Part shown: positions 17,463 through 35,857 of the stretch, piece by piece
How the letters are laid out: each line of letters opens with the position of its first letter
Position numbering within the stretch: position 1 is the first letter of the stretch
From: Mugil cephalus
Lineage: Eukaryota > Chordata > Actinopteri > Mugiliformes > Mugilidae
Direction of reading: 5' to 3'
DNA length: 64,000 bases
Assembly: GCF_022458985.1 (NCBI RefSeq)
Contig: NC_061771.1
Span: 14,671,001-14,735,000, forward strand
The notes under the pieces: generated by a model
Told to the model about the DNA's origin: nothing
Databases searched by the model: none
The model's input: the letters and a program-made list of their open reading frames with translations, nothing else
Made by a program: the position numbers and the translations under genes

Positions 17463-18433
17463 CTAATTACTCCTCAGCTGCCTTAAGTACATTGTACCCC
17501 AGAGACCGGGGGAGGTAATCCCAATAACACAGCAACCTAGCCTCCGGCCTGCGTTTCCATGCAGCAGGCTCCCAGCGTTTCCTCCAAGCCCCAAGTCATC
17601 TATCTTCTCATGAATCACCACCGCCCTTCCGATCACAGACAGGCCTCCAAACAGTGTTGCCTGGGATTCAAACATGGCGCTGATTCTCCCTTGCTCGGGC
17701 ACAAAGTTGCCAAAGTCTCCGGGGTGGCCGGGGTGATCTACGCCATATGGGTTGTAGTGGCCACCCGTTGAGTCACATCCCTGGCTCAGGTCTCCGTACT
17801 GATGGATGTGCACCGCCCTGGGCTCCGAAGTGTCCTCCGCTGGGAATCCGCTGAACCGGAGCATAACTTGGAGATTTCCATGAGGATAATCCTGCTTAAA
17901 CAGTGCCTGACCATACACTTTGGGCAGGCCCTCGGGAAGTGAGGTGCTGGGTCTCATTTTGCAGACTGCATACACAGTGCCATTGTGCTGTAAGACCTCC
18001 GGAGGGGCTGCGGTGTCACTGTTGGTTGAGAGACATTGTTGACAGCCAGCCAGCAGAACCACCAGAGTGATCTCTAGGAGACTCATTGACCTGAAATATT
18101 TAAGAGTGATTAGAGCAATGCTTCACATCGACACACATGAAAATGGATAAGAAAATAAATGTCAAATGACAATCGAGGCAATGTCTAGATCCTTAACGAA
18201 GCCCAGGTACAAATTGGGAAAAAAAAAAAAAAAAAGACAGTGCACACAACAATAATAATACTGTATATTATATAGTACACTAGACCTGAACAAGAGCCAT
18301 AAAGTACTAGCTGTTTTTTTTTTTATCTCCATCGGACTGTAATGTCGCAGTTAGAAGTTAATTAGACTGCACATACGTGGAGCCTTTTAGATAACGTAAA
18401 GTAGACTTACCGCAACAGATGCATGGTCGCCAT
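17463..18433 (-). CDS. sod3: Extracellular Cu/Zn superoxide dismutase (SOD3)
   Basis: SOD3 converts superoxide to hydrogen peroxide and oxygen outside the cell. The main exon runs 18090 to 17463 and carries the whole catalytic domain. Copper and zinc ligand motifs are intact: HIHQYGD, GGHYNPYG, HPGHPGDFGN and VIHEK, followed by LGGNAG, NAGRRLGC and the GLW near the end. Starting at the internal Met (18086) gives 207 aa with signal peptide MSLLEITLVVLLAGCQQC. A small upstream exon 18411-18433, ending in a clean GTAAGT donor, joins the main exon at acceptor CAG (18091-18093) and adds MATMHLLRS in frame, giving 216 aa. The C-terminus stops at TMYLRQLRSN and lacks the lysine/arginine-rich heparin-binding tail of mammalian EC-SOD. 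The gene is convergent with CCDC149, as in human. Confidence 0.94.
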
Positions 18434-19016
18434 TAAGAGGAAAAATAAAATGCAGCAAAATATTAAACGTTTTGCGTTTTAAACCCCTCAGTGTTGGCCG
18501 CGCGACGAACAAAGATGCCAAAATGTTTCCTAACAGTCTTGTACAAGCGTGTGAGAACTCGTTGCTGCTGATGAGGGTGGAGCAGAGAGACACGTGTGCG
18601 TGTGTGTGCGTGTGCGTGCGTGTGTGTTTGTACATCTATCTTTTCGAGGACCAACTTTTCTAGTTTTAAACCATGGGAGTGAGGACATTTGTCCAAAATG
18701 AGACATTTTGGCCGGCCCTCACTTCTTCACAAGGTCGTTCAGAAAAGACTTGATTTTAGGGTAAGGCTACAATACGGTTTTGCTTAGGCACTTAGGGTAA
18801 GGAGCTAGGGAATGTCAATGGATGTCCTCACTATCTGTACAAACGCTAATGCTGTACTTTTGGACTTTGGTTTGTTATTGGAAAAGATTTCTGCAGTTTC
18901 ATTATGGCAATAAGCCAGTCACCCCAGCATCAACCCTTTCCATTCAGTGTTTGTGAAGTTTCTCATTCATGTAGGTCATGTTTTTTTTAAAAAGCATTTT
19001 AAAAAACAAAACAATG
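18434..19016. other. SOD3 upstream region with a TG-rich stretch and possible dispersed repeat
   Basis: A TG/CG dinucleotide tract lies at about 18593-18630. The following 'gaggaccaac...gaggacatttgtccaaaa...tgtcctcact' text reads like a dispersed fish repeat, but I cannot assign a family. No gene was seen. Confidence 0.4.
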
Positions 19017-19503
19017 AACTGGACTTGTTGAGAAGACGTTTCACCATTCATCCGAGTAGTTTCTTCAGTACTAGGGCCAGAGAAGATGGTTTGAAAAAGG
19101 ATACATCAGATTGGAAAAAAATCTTCTCTTGAGATATGAGATATGAGATATGACTGAGATATGATCTGGCATCAGTTTTAACAGTCTTAACTTCTGTCGC
19201 CAAGAACTTTCAACATCATACACACCTGGAGACTGGAGCCTCTGACTGACAGGCAACTTATGAACCTTATGCAGACGCTGCGCAGACTAAGGAGGTTTGT
19301 GGATACAAACATTTGTATGACGCGTTTGGTGAAATTTCGGAGGAATTTGGACAAAATTTCGGCCGCCATTGTTGAAAGTGGCCATTAATGGAAATGAATT
19401 GCACTGGGTTATACCCACAGAGTTTCCTCTTTAACCTCAATCTTCCCATCAGTTGCATAGAACTGAAGAAGATACTCAGATGGGAGGCGAAACTAGTCCA
19501 GCT
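19017..19503. mobile_element. Non-autonomous inverted-repeat element (MITE-like)
   Basis: The left end 'actggacttgttgagaagac...gtagtttcttcagt' is an imperfect inverted copy of the right end 'actgaagaagatactcagat...gaaactagtcca', with roughly 40-50 bp of match. The element is about 490 bp without a coding frame. Similar ends are common in fish genomes, but the superfamily is not certain from sequence alone. Confidence 0.65.
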
Positions 19504-19506
19504 GCT

Positions 19507-19534
19507 TAGATAGATAGATAGATAGATAGATAGA
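19507..19534. repeat. (GATA)n microsatellite, left part
   Basis: About seven GATA units directly before the LTR-like segment. A second GATA block follows that segment at 19887-19910. Confidence 0.9.
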
Positions 19535-19886
19535 GTTACGGGCCTGTGTGTGTGTGGCCTTGTCTTTTTGTTCTCATTTCAGGTACCGCCTTCCCCCCCT
19601 CCACCTCAATCAGCTGATTAGCTGATTGCCAGCTGTAGTCCATAAAGATCCGACCTGTGTGCGTCGTTAGGAGAGTGATCCTGCAGCCAGCGTGTGCAGC
19701 GTGTTTGTTTCTGGCCGGCATTGTGGTGTCTGAAAAGGCTTCTTCTTGGTTTATTGTAGATTGTAAATAAATCCCTGCGATTGCAGACGGTCCTTGGTTG
19801 GCTTCTTTGGTTTGTTTTCTCCTTTTACCTCAATTGTTACCTCCTTGTGTTCCCCTAGACATTTTCTGCCCTGTCGGGTCGTAACA
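19535..19886. mobile_element. Probable solo LTR inserted in a GATA array
   Basis: A unique segment of about 352 bp starts GTTACGGGCC and ends GGGTCGTAAC, so its ends form a short inverted repeat (GTTACG/CGTAAC). It contains an internal AATAAA near 19768 and is flanked on both sides by the same GATA repeat. This is what a solo LTR of a Ty3/gypsy-like retrotransposon would look like after insertion in a microsatellite and LTR-LTR recombination. No gag or pol sequence is present. Confidence 0.5.
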
Positions 19887-20929
19887 GATAGATAGATAGA
19901 TAGATAGATATTAGCTCCATGTTCGTCCAACTTTTTGCGTAATTTTTTACGCAATTCATACTCTATTTTTTTTTTCTTTGCCGGAATACTTGTTCTCTAT
20001 GTGTTTGTAAAAGAACATAAAAACATATTAAACTGTACTGTAAAGGTAAAATAGGAAAGGGAATAGTGTGATGATTCATGATGATTCATGAGAATACATT
20101 TTACAAAACAGCATGACAAAAACTTTTTTCAAATTTTCAGATTGTCAGTCAATGAATATATTTCGTATTATTTATCTCCTCGTCTTTCCACTATACATAT
20201 TCATATTAATCTATTTCTCTTATTTGCATTTATATCTATATTACTTATATTCATATTAATCAACACGCACAGACAACTCGCTCACATACAACCGCAAACT
20301 CCCTAACATTGCACAAGCCACTTTCAGCTGACATGGATGCTTGTGGAGCAAATATTGCACAACTATTTGTTTTATATTGTACAGATAGCCCTAAACAGTA
20401 TAGATACTACTAGCCCTAACTTACAGTTATCCTGTGTTGTTGTACATATCAATAACTATAATATAATTACAATAAATAAATATAATTATATATAATTTAT
20501 ATAGAGTGGGCAGTTGTATTTATTGATTTCAGTGTAAATTCACTGTATAGTTCTGTATAGCTCCACTTGTAGATTCTGTATATCTTCTGTTTAGAAAATA
20601 GTTTTTGTATTCTGTGTCGTTATGTGTTGTAGAGTAGTAGATTGAGTAGTGCAGCAGTAGTTGTAGTTACTGTGTGTGCCTTGTCAGCATCTATGTAGCA
20701 CAGTGGCACTAGGGGAAACAGCATGTCACACCTCTGTATGTTTTTATTAACGTATTGTGAAAGTGACATTAAATACGACTTGAATCTTGAGTCTTGTGCA
20801 TGTCCTGCTGTGACTGCCATAGTTTCAATAGTGTAAATATTGTGCTGCAGTATCTGCACATATCCTGCTGCCAGTAGTCATTGTGTACACTAGAACACTG
20901 CCTGCTTTAATTTAATTTATTCATGTACA
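19887..20929. other. AT-rich intergenic sequence, no gene
   Basis: It begins with the right GATA block and continues as AT-rich text with no recognisable coding frame. Parts of 20300-20900 probably belong to the retroposon tail annotated next. Confidence 0.5.
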
Positions 20930-21010
20930 TACTGCTGCCTCGCCTCTCTGCATTTCATTGCCTTGAATTTAAACTTGTGTGATGACAAAGTCGAATCTAA
21001 TCTTATCTAA
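20930..21010 (+). mobile_element. Probable LINE 3' tail
   Basis: 'gcatttcattgcc' followed by 'gtgatgacaaagtcgaatct' and 'aatcttatctaat' is the kind of 3' end seen in fish L2-like LINEs, which finish in short TCTAA-type repeats. The 5' boundary is not visible. Compare the 45812-45899 TCTAA array. Confidence 0.45.
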
Positions 21011-21208
21011 TATTCATGTTAATGATTTAAGGGTTAACTAAACTTATAATGTCATTGGATTTTATTTTGTAGTGGAGCAAAATCCCAAAATGTCACTTTG
21101 CACTACTTTAGCCAGGTGCTACCATCCAAAAGACAATAAATGATTCTTGATTTGTGACTCTTAAATAAAGAGGCTTGTGGGTGTTGTAAGAAGTGTTTGT
21201 ACTCCCGA

Positions 21209-21223
21209 GCAGCAGGTGGCGCC
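21209..21223 (+). promoter_or_regulatory. CTCF-like motif upstream of DHX15
   Basis: GCAGCAGGTGGCGCC matches the core CTCF consensus at 14 of 15 positions by eye. It lies about 140 bp upstream of the DHX15 start codon. Binding is inferred, not shown. Confidence 0.4.
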
Positions 21224-21362
21224 GCTGAAGTCCGTAAAACTAATTTGAAAAGGAGAAAAACGCTCTTAGAAGAGGAATCAGGAAACGGAGTTAGCTGCAC
21301 ATCGCCCGGTTGAATTACCGCCTAAGCGCTAATTGAAGTATAAACTGCATATATCCACAAAG

Positions 21363-28435
<7,073 letters not shown>

Positions 28436-28756
28436 ACAACAGCCAAGAAGTGTCCTGGAAATCATCTGCAAACTATAGTTTTAGATCTCACTGTATCATT
28501 GTATCTTAATGTTTAAAAGTTGGCTTTTGATTTTTATATTTTGTTTGCTTTTTTTTTTGTTTGTTTGTTTGTTTTCACCTTCTTCCCATCATTGTTAATT
28601 ATCTAAGTGTAATGTCCTCAAAATATCTGCAGCAGCTGTTAGATCTGGACAGAATGACTTTTCAGACAGCGTATCAGAAACATGTCATTTAGATGTGGTT
28701 GACTTTCCTTTAGGTTTCTGCTGAGACATAAAGATTTGTGCTTGCTTTATTTCTTT

Positions 28757-28762
28757 AATAAA
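28757..28762 (+). terminator. DHX15 polyadenylation signal
   Basis: Canonical AATAAA 322 bp after the DHX15 stop, followed by a T/GT-rich stretch. This gives a short 3' UTR of about 340 bp. Confidence 0.7.
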
Positions 28763-28779
28763 GGAGCTTTGACTTAATT

Positions 28780-29456
28780 TCTGTGTATAAATTAATTAGT
28801 AAAGCTTGTTATTGCAACATTAATATGGTCTAGTTTTTTTTGCTTTTTTTGTTGAGAGTTTTGGTGGGTTAATTGACAAAATTTGCAACATTAAATATGT
28901 AAATAAATCTTGGAAAAGAAGCTAGGATGTGATGACTCAGCAGGTGACTGAATATCTGTTACATAAAAAGAACGGTCCTTCTCCAATATGCTAATCATCT
29001 TGTTAATGCATAATGCAAATTTTTTTGCAGTAATTTGTTACAGTTCAGCTTTCTTTTATTGCCTCTCAGTCTCGGTTCATGATGACGATGGCAGAAAAAT
29101 ACAGTCAAAATGTTGAGTTTTGTGTTTTCATCTCCAGGAAACAAACGGATCCAAAGCGCTCATCATTAAAACTCATTTTGTCATAATTTTATGTAATGTG
29201 TATGTAATTCCTCCTTTAGTATTGGTTCCCTATTTAATGATTACCTGTGCAAATGGGAAAAGAGAAACTGTATTTAGGGAGAACATCATACTGTATTAAC
29301 CACTTCATGCAACCTGAAACAAATTCTTGAGAATAAGTGTAGGCTACTGAGCACCTTTGTCGTAGTTTTGACAGTAAATTAATATTTCTTCAACAAACAT
29401 TACTTACTATAAGAATGAGCTTCATTTAAATAGGCTGCACAGACTGTCTTAGCATT
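28780..29456. other. Intergenic between DHX15 and the slc22a7 cluster
   Basis: The sequence is AT-rich, with no coding frame, RNA gene or clear repeat recognised. DHX15 (plus strand) and the transporter cluster (minus strand) converge here. Confidence 0.6.
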
Positions 29457-29462
29457 TTATTT
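29457..29462 (-). terminator. Polyadenylation signal of the distal slc22a7 copy
   Basis: AATAAA on the minus strand about 65 bp beyond the TAA stop at 29526-29528. It supports exon 9 being terminal in this copy. Confidence 0.6.
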
Positions 29463-29525
29463 GTGCTTTTTTAAAAAACAAAACACCCAGCCGGATTGAA
29501 TAAGTGCTCATTGCAGTCACCATCT

Positions 29526-32500
29526 TTACTGTCTGTTCTTCTCGATATCCTCTATGGTCTCTGGCAGGCACCGGTTGCGTGTCTCTGACAGCGTTCTTGC
29601 CACTACTCCTCCGAGTATAGCCGTACAGCAGAAGACGGCCTGGGGCAGATCCTTCCAGACTTCATCCAGTAAGAGGACCAAAGGAGCCACAGCCACGCCA
29701 AAACGAGCCATGAAGGAGTTGTAGCCCATGCCGTTCTGCCTGGAAAACATTTAAAATACTCAAATTACCTCAGAGAAGACTGCGACGTAAAGGTTTTGCT
29801 CCTGTGGCATACTTTAAAAAGCCAAACTGTTTCATATCCTGCATCCTGTGTGCTTAGCTGAAAAATCCTAAATGAGTGGGTAAGGGGGTGTAGAAGTTGG
29901 CATGTGTCATTACCTGACGACTGTGGGATACAGCTCAGAGCTGTATAACACAACTGTTGTAAAGGATGATGCTGAAAACCCCTTTCCAATGACTGCTACC
30001 ACCGTTCTGGCGATAGGCATGTCTGAGAAGAACAAAACTGATGTTGAAGTTTCCATATTGTTGAGTGACTTTAATTTTGAACAGGTTTTTGTGTATGCAG
30101 GCTCTATTCTGCCATATTTCAAAGATGCATTATAAGATGTTTTACTCTCCCTTCTAATGGTAAAAGTTAATACACAAGCTGTAATTACATCATCAAAAAC
30201 TTGGGTCTTCCTGACCACCTGAGGTAGTGAATTAGTTGATCTCAATATGTTACTCGCTTCTCCTCCGTACTAGTTTGTAACCAAGGACCATCCCTGTCGC
30301 TAAGATTGGTCTCCACTAAAGCTACGATTCACCTGATGCTAAATGGCCTAAGCAGCATCAGTAAGGGCTGGAATGTAAAATACATTTATATTTGTAAATC
30401 CCACGCTTAATAGCTTAAAGCACAGGTCTTCAACAGATGGTCCGCAAACCCATATTACCATGAATCCAACATATTTTAGTAAAGGGATAAATGGAGCCAG
30501 AAGACATTATCTTTCAGTCAGCACTTCACTCATTGAGCTGTCTCAACAGCCACCGTTTCACCCAGGGCGCCACACTAGACCTGTCAATCTAAGCCTCCCT
30601 GTGTACAGTAGGCCCCGCCCCTATCGCTGCTGAGCCAATCTCGAGGCCGCATATTACACTCCGACTCTGTCAGGTTCCAAGAGCCTCTTCAGTCCTCAGG
30701 TGAAATCCCACGAGCCCGTAGCAATATTAGCAGAAGAGAAGCTAACAGCGTATGGATATCTGAATAGCTTAATATTGAATGCAAAATGACAATAATTATC
30801 AGCAGTACATTATCAGCACTAGGCCAAGTTCAATATAGAACACATATAGCAGGTAGGGGGTCCCTACTTAATCTCTCCATCAGTTTGGGGGTCCTTGGGA
30901 TGAAAAGACCGCTGGTTTAAAACACCACAACCCAAAGTTTGGATCTAAACCTGTTGAGATTAATGAACACTTACCATTTGGTATCACAATATTAAGTCCA
31001 ATACAGGTGCCAGCCAGCAGCAGAGCTGCCATCTGCGTACTCCTCCTGCCTATGTAGTCGAATAAGAAGTAAGCTGTCACTTTGGCTGGGAGCTCAACTG
31101 ATGCATAGATGAACTGAGTGAGATAGATGTTGAGCCCAAAGCCTGCGGTGTTGAAACTGATGCCATAAAATGTAATTGCTACACAAAACCTAGGGGTAGA
31201 GAAGGGTGAAACATTAAATTAGTAATCAGTCTGTTGAGTTACAACTTAAACTCTTTAACACTCTTTGAGCATAATGACACGGGGAATACTACAGACCATA
31301 ATATACCAGTACACAGCGCCAGTTGTCTCATCTTGGGTGTTCGGATCAAGTCAAGGTAGGTATAGATCCGTTCTTTTTTGTCCGTCAACACAATAGTGGA
31401 TAGTGTCTGAAAAAACGCAAAGCAGCATCATTCTTTACACCGTGTAATAAAAAGGAAAGAAAAGTTAACAAAATGTTAATAGTGCATGAGGAACATAGGA
31501 CTACTTCTGTTGACTTAACCATCTGGAACACACAAACCTCTGCCTTAAGTGTGTGCGATAATTCCTTTGTTCGATTCATCTCGGCACATTTCTGCAAATA
31601 CACTTTCGCCTGATCCAGCTTTCCATTGGCAATGAGCCACCGAGCCGACTCCGGCATCCACCTGACGTTGAAGGACAGGATGTTTTTCTTACTCCAAATG
31701 TATTACATGATGATAAAGTTCAGTTAGGTCTTTGAATTAACACAAATAAGCAGGACGCTTTGGGCACCAATCCTAGTTGGGGGCCGTTTCTAACATAGCT
31801 TTCTAATATCAGTATCTTCACACCCATAAATTAAACCTGTTGGACAACAACATCCCAGCATTTGAGTCATACCTCCAGGTGATGATGCCCAGGATTAGAG
31901 GTAAGGTGACACTGAAAACCAGCCGCCTCCATTCATTCACACAGTAGCCAATAAGCGCAAACACTGTGTACCCAAACGTCCAGGACAAGCTATCGATCAA
32001 TCCCACCAGTCTTCTGTGCTTAATGTCCACCCACTCCACACCTGCAAAGCAAGGATCAAACTTCAGAGAAAGCCGACAGCAACACTTAAAGGTGTGCGTT
32101 CTGTTCTGTTCTCTGTCAGCAGGATGCACCACAAAAGTGAATTACTGAGGACTGCTGAGACAATGACGATGCCATTGATGCAAAACCCAGTGAAGAACCT
32201 CAACACGGCAAACATCACGTAGGACGTGGAAAAGACACTCGCTACGCCAAACACCATCGCAGACACGTACGACACCAGCAGCATGATCCTTCTACCAAAC
32301 CTACAGAAACACAGCAAGACTTCAAATTGAACTTGTTCAAATGTTCAAGAGAAATGATTAGTGGTCAATCTCCGATACCTGTCACTGAGACTCCCAAAGG
32401 CCACGGCTCCAAACATAACTCCAACAAAGAAGATTGTAGCGGTGGCTTTGTTTTTCCCTCTACTATCACACACCAGGTCCCACTTGTACATGCAATAAAG

Positions 32501-32976
32501 AAAAGGGACAATATCACATTAAACTGCACGGACCAGAGACCATTCATTGTACACCAAGATGGCAAACAAGTACATTAGCTTACAAATAGTAGGATTACCT
32601 CTGAGGTCAGCGTAGACTTGAAGGTGGTGTTGTCGTACACCCATCCATTCTGACACGGCACTGTAGGTACGTCACTGGCATTGTCGGAATTAAAAAGCAA
32701 ATGATACTGAGGCTCCACAAACATCTCACAGGAGCTCGGAGTCCCGTCCTGCTGAAACGGAACACTAACAATAAGCCTCTCCGCCTGGGATAAATTGCTA
32801 AATCTATCATCCAGATGAGTGCTGATGTCACAGTGGTGAGAGGGAACGGCCGCTATGAAATTGTTCAGCATGAAGTGACAGGGCAGCGTGAAGCGGCCAA
32901 TGAAGCTGATCACTATGATCATTATCTGAAACTTCCCAAATCCGTTAATATCTGCGAGAACGTCCTCAAACTTCAT
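29526..32976 (-). CDS. slc22a7: Organic anion transporter, SLC22A7 (OAT2)-like, copy 3 of 3
   Basis: Nine exons in transcription order: 32976-32599, 32482-32379, 32300-32146, 32041-31873, 31661-31538, 31406-31297, 31189-30975, 30022-29914 and 29739-29526. They give 525 aa. Exons 2-8 have the family's 104, 155, 169, 124, 110, 215 and 109-nt lengths. The start MKFEDVLADINGFGKFQ aligns with the other copies; an upstream in-frame Met at 33048 is not supported by the family. The glycosylated loop (NLSQ, NASD, NTTF), the SLSDRFGRR motif across exons 2-3, PESARWL and a C-terminal PETIEDIEK are all present, as expected for a 12-helix major-facilitator transporter. SLC22A7 moves organic anions and nucleotides such as cGMP in liver and kidney. 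Ligands here are inferred. Intron 7 contains a hAT-like insertion. Confidence 0.9.
30421..30920. mobile_element. hAT-like non-autonomous element in intron 7 of slc22a7 copy 3
   Basis: The left end 'aggtcttcaacagatggtcc' and the right end near 'aaaagaccgctggttta' are imperfect inverted repeats of the kind seen in fish hAT elements. The internal text 'aatagcttaatattgaatg' and 'caagttcaatatagaac' recurs at 38545-38620 in copy 2. No coding capacity. Confidence 0.55.
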
Positions 32977-33048
32977 CGTGGCCTCCCACTGTGTGCTGTG
33001 TGTCTTCCTTTGAAAAAGCGACAAACGAAGAAAATCCCAAAAGCCCAC

Positions 33049-33494
33049 ACATTAAGAGGGAGCAGACCACAACTATGTTTCAGTCAGACAGGGCAACCTT
33101 TGGTATTTTGGTACTAGTCCAAGGGCTTTAGGATTATCCTTGAGTGAATATTTTACCTCACGCAACCACCAAAGTAACTATTGTCTGATTGACTGCAAAG
33201 GAAATGAGCACTGGTGGTAATAATTAAAGCGAGTTTGTCAGTTTTTAGTGAAACAGGTGATCATTTTATTGCTGCGAAATGACTCAACATTTTGTGAACT
33301 TGCTTATCATCATGTATCATCTCTTTACCAGATTGCAACTCAAATACGGCACAAAATAAACACATGCAAACTAACACTAAGGGATTGTCAATGAGAAATG
33401 TTAGAAGAAGAAGAAGAAGAAGAAGATCTGTCTCTTTGCGTAGCGGAAAGTAATTTTGATTCTGATATTTACAAAACTGAAAGACAGTTTTTTA

Positions 33495-33527
<33 letters not shown>

Positions 33528-35857
33528 TCACTTCAAACTAATTTATAAAACACAACAGATATAGAGCAGAAAAATGTATAATTGTTTTCTTCGTATTTAT
33601 TTTTTAGTTTTTTGGCTTTTTTTTTCATTTGTTGTTAGCAAGTAAACAGCTTAAAAATCTAATTTCTCTCCACTCCAGTCTCTACAACAACAGTCTCCTG
33701 TTTCCCTTTGCAAAAACTCTCACAAATTAATCTATGTCCAAGTTGTTTGTTATGAAATTATTGGGGAGAGCTTCGCTGCTTCTTCAAAGTCTGTGCAGAT
33801 ACCTGATCATTGACTGGCACCTGACACTACCATAACACAGTCAGGTTTCACCTCGGCTCATTTGCATACGTACAGTGATTGGATGTTTAGTGTGTGCTTT
33901 CTCAACTTCTAAAAGTTTGATTTTCTCCCTGCATAGAGCCGGCCCAAGTCAAAACCTTGAGGTGGGTTTCATATTTTTTGAGCTGCTGAGGTGTAAAAAG
34001 GGACATAAAATATATAATAATAATATATTGTGGAACATAACAAAATGTCCCCAGAAGGACGGATTTAAAGCTCAGTATTGTTGCCTTCCTTACTTCTGAC
34101 TTATTCAAGTGATCATTTAAGGTTCTGCAGTGTGTGGCAGGGGTAAACACGGGTGTACAGGCTTGGTAAATTCTGCGTGGTACTACTGAAACTGCCTCAT
34201 GTAGTCTTTGAAGAAGTGTACATATGGAGGGGTGAACCCTCAGGACGGGCAAACCAAGTGATATTTGCAGGCTTCCCCAGGTAGCTACTTTTTGGCGTAT
34301 GTAGTGACCAAAAACCAACTTAAGCCTCGGCTGCTGCATCAGCAATACTACACTTTTCCTGAGGCTGCTTCTCCTTACCCTGTGACAGATGTTGGTAGAT
34401 TGGATATAGGCCTGGGATTACGTCCGGGTAAAGGTAAATGAAGTACAGTGTTAAAGGAGAAAGTGATTCTATCACTGTAGTAAGTCTGATAACATAACTA
34501 TAGGGAACGTTTGTAGTTATATTGAATTGTTCTGTTTTAAATGTTTGTTGCACATGCATTCATAGCTTCTTTCAGTTACATTCAAAGCAGCGTGTCTTCA
34601 CCTTTCTGGATATTGTAGATATTCAAGATACAACGATGTACTTTTATTTATTGTTCAGTATAAATTTTGACCTCCAACAGGCAGTAGTTAAACAATCGGT
34701 TCAGGCATTTACTGAAATTTGCACAATATAGTCGTAGGGCAATTATGTTATTAAACATTTAAGTCTAATAACGGCACTCGTCGAAAGGGGGCCGCTCCTA
34801 ATTCAGCCTCTAAGAATGCTAAAGAATGATTGTACATGTCTCACTATGGTCAACCCAGAGCTAAGATAACACATTATCAGACACATTGATTCATTTCCAA
34901 GACATTCCTCAACATCCTAACTCATACGATAACTAGTAAGCTACACTAACTAATAGTACAAAGACAATTACGATTAGGTAGATTACATGTGGTAATAAGG
35001 ACGCTTGCAATAACTAGTCTTGCTTTGTAGAATATAAATGTATTAAGACGTCCAACTCGTACTGTAGAATTACATTCCAAAGGTATTTCCTTAACTAGCC
35101 TCTAGATGGCAGTATGATTAAAAATTCAAAAGGCTAACTTTATTATAAGGTATACAAAGATGATCAAAACATGGAGTTGATACAGATCACGAGCAGAATG
35201 TGGTTTAAACATTGTATTTTTCATTACGAGTGTACGTTCTATAGTTTCCTATTCTAGTGGAGGATGAGTACTCCTGTCCTGTCCTGTTATTGATAAAGTA
35301 CCTGGAGGAGGTTAGCACATCCAAGGGAACAGTCTGCATGCAAAATAACTCTTAGTATTTTGCGGCATCAGAATGTGCCTACAAGTTTGTTTTATGGCCT
35401 CGGAAATCTGCAGAGAACAGCAAAAAAGTCGTCTCCTGTCCAGAGAGGTCCTCCCTCCTCCTGTTGGGTAGTTAGTTACCAAAACACGTTTTCAGTTTTT
35501 TGCACGTGTTATGTGTTCATCAACACCTAAGATAATTACTATTAGGGCAAAATCAAAAATGGCCAAGTTCACCGTGTCACAATCATAACAAATAACATGT
35601 ATGATTTTACTATATTGTAGCCTTATCCCAAGGAGGTGGTGGAAACAAACTAACAAAAAGAGTGAATGATGGATTGAATAATGTAATGGTTTTCCACCCA
35701 ATCACTGGACTTCAGAGTCTTCCAGGCAGTTTTGCTGGCGATGGCGAAGACATTTACAGGGAAGGTACCTCATCAGATGTGGAGTTTGATTGTGTTCTGA
35801 AACACAAAATACGGGTTTCATTTTATAACGTGAAACTCTCACTTTTAATGTTTGGAT
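33049..35857. other. Spacer between slc22a7 copies 3 and 2
   Basis: No gene was recognised. It holds a GAA/AAG trinucleotide run at about 33405-33425 and an AAT run at about 33498-33522. The rest is AT-rich non-coding sequence including the presumed promoter of copy 3. Terminal coding of copy 2 could extend into the right end, because exon 9 of that copy carries a donor at 35882. Confidence 0.5.

Noticed and set aside
19535-19886. Full LTR retrotransposon
   Set aside because: Only one LTR-like segment is present. No gag, pol or second LTR lies within several kilobases.
32976-33048. Upstream start MGFWDFLRLSLF for slc22a7 copy 3
   Set aside because: The extension is absent from the other two copies and from the family. 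The MKFEDV start aligns with all of them.
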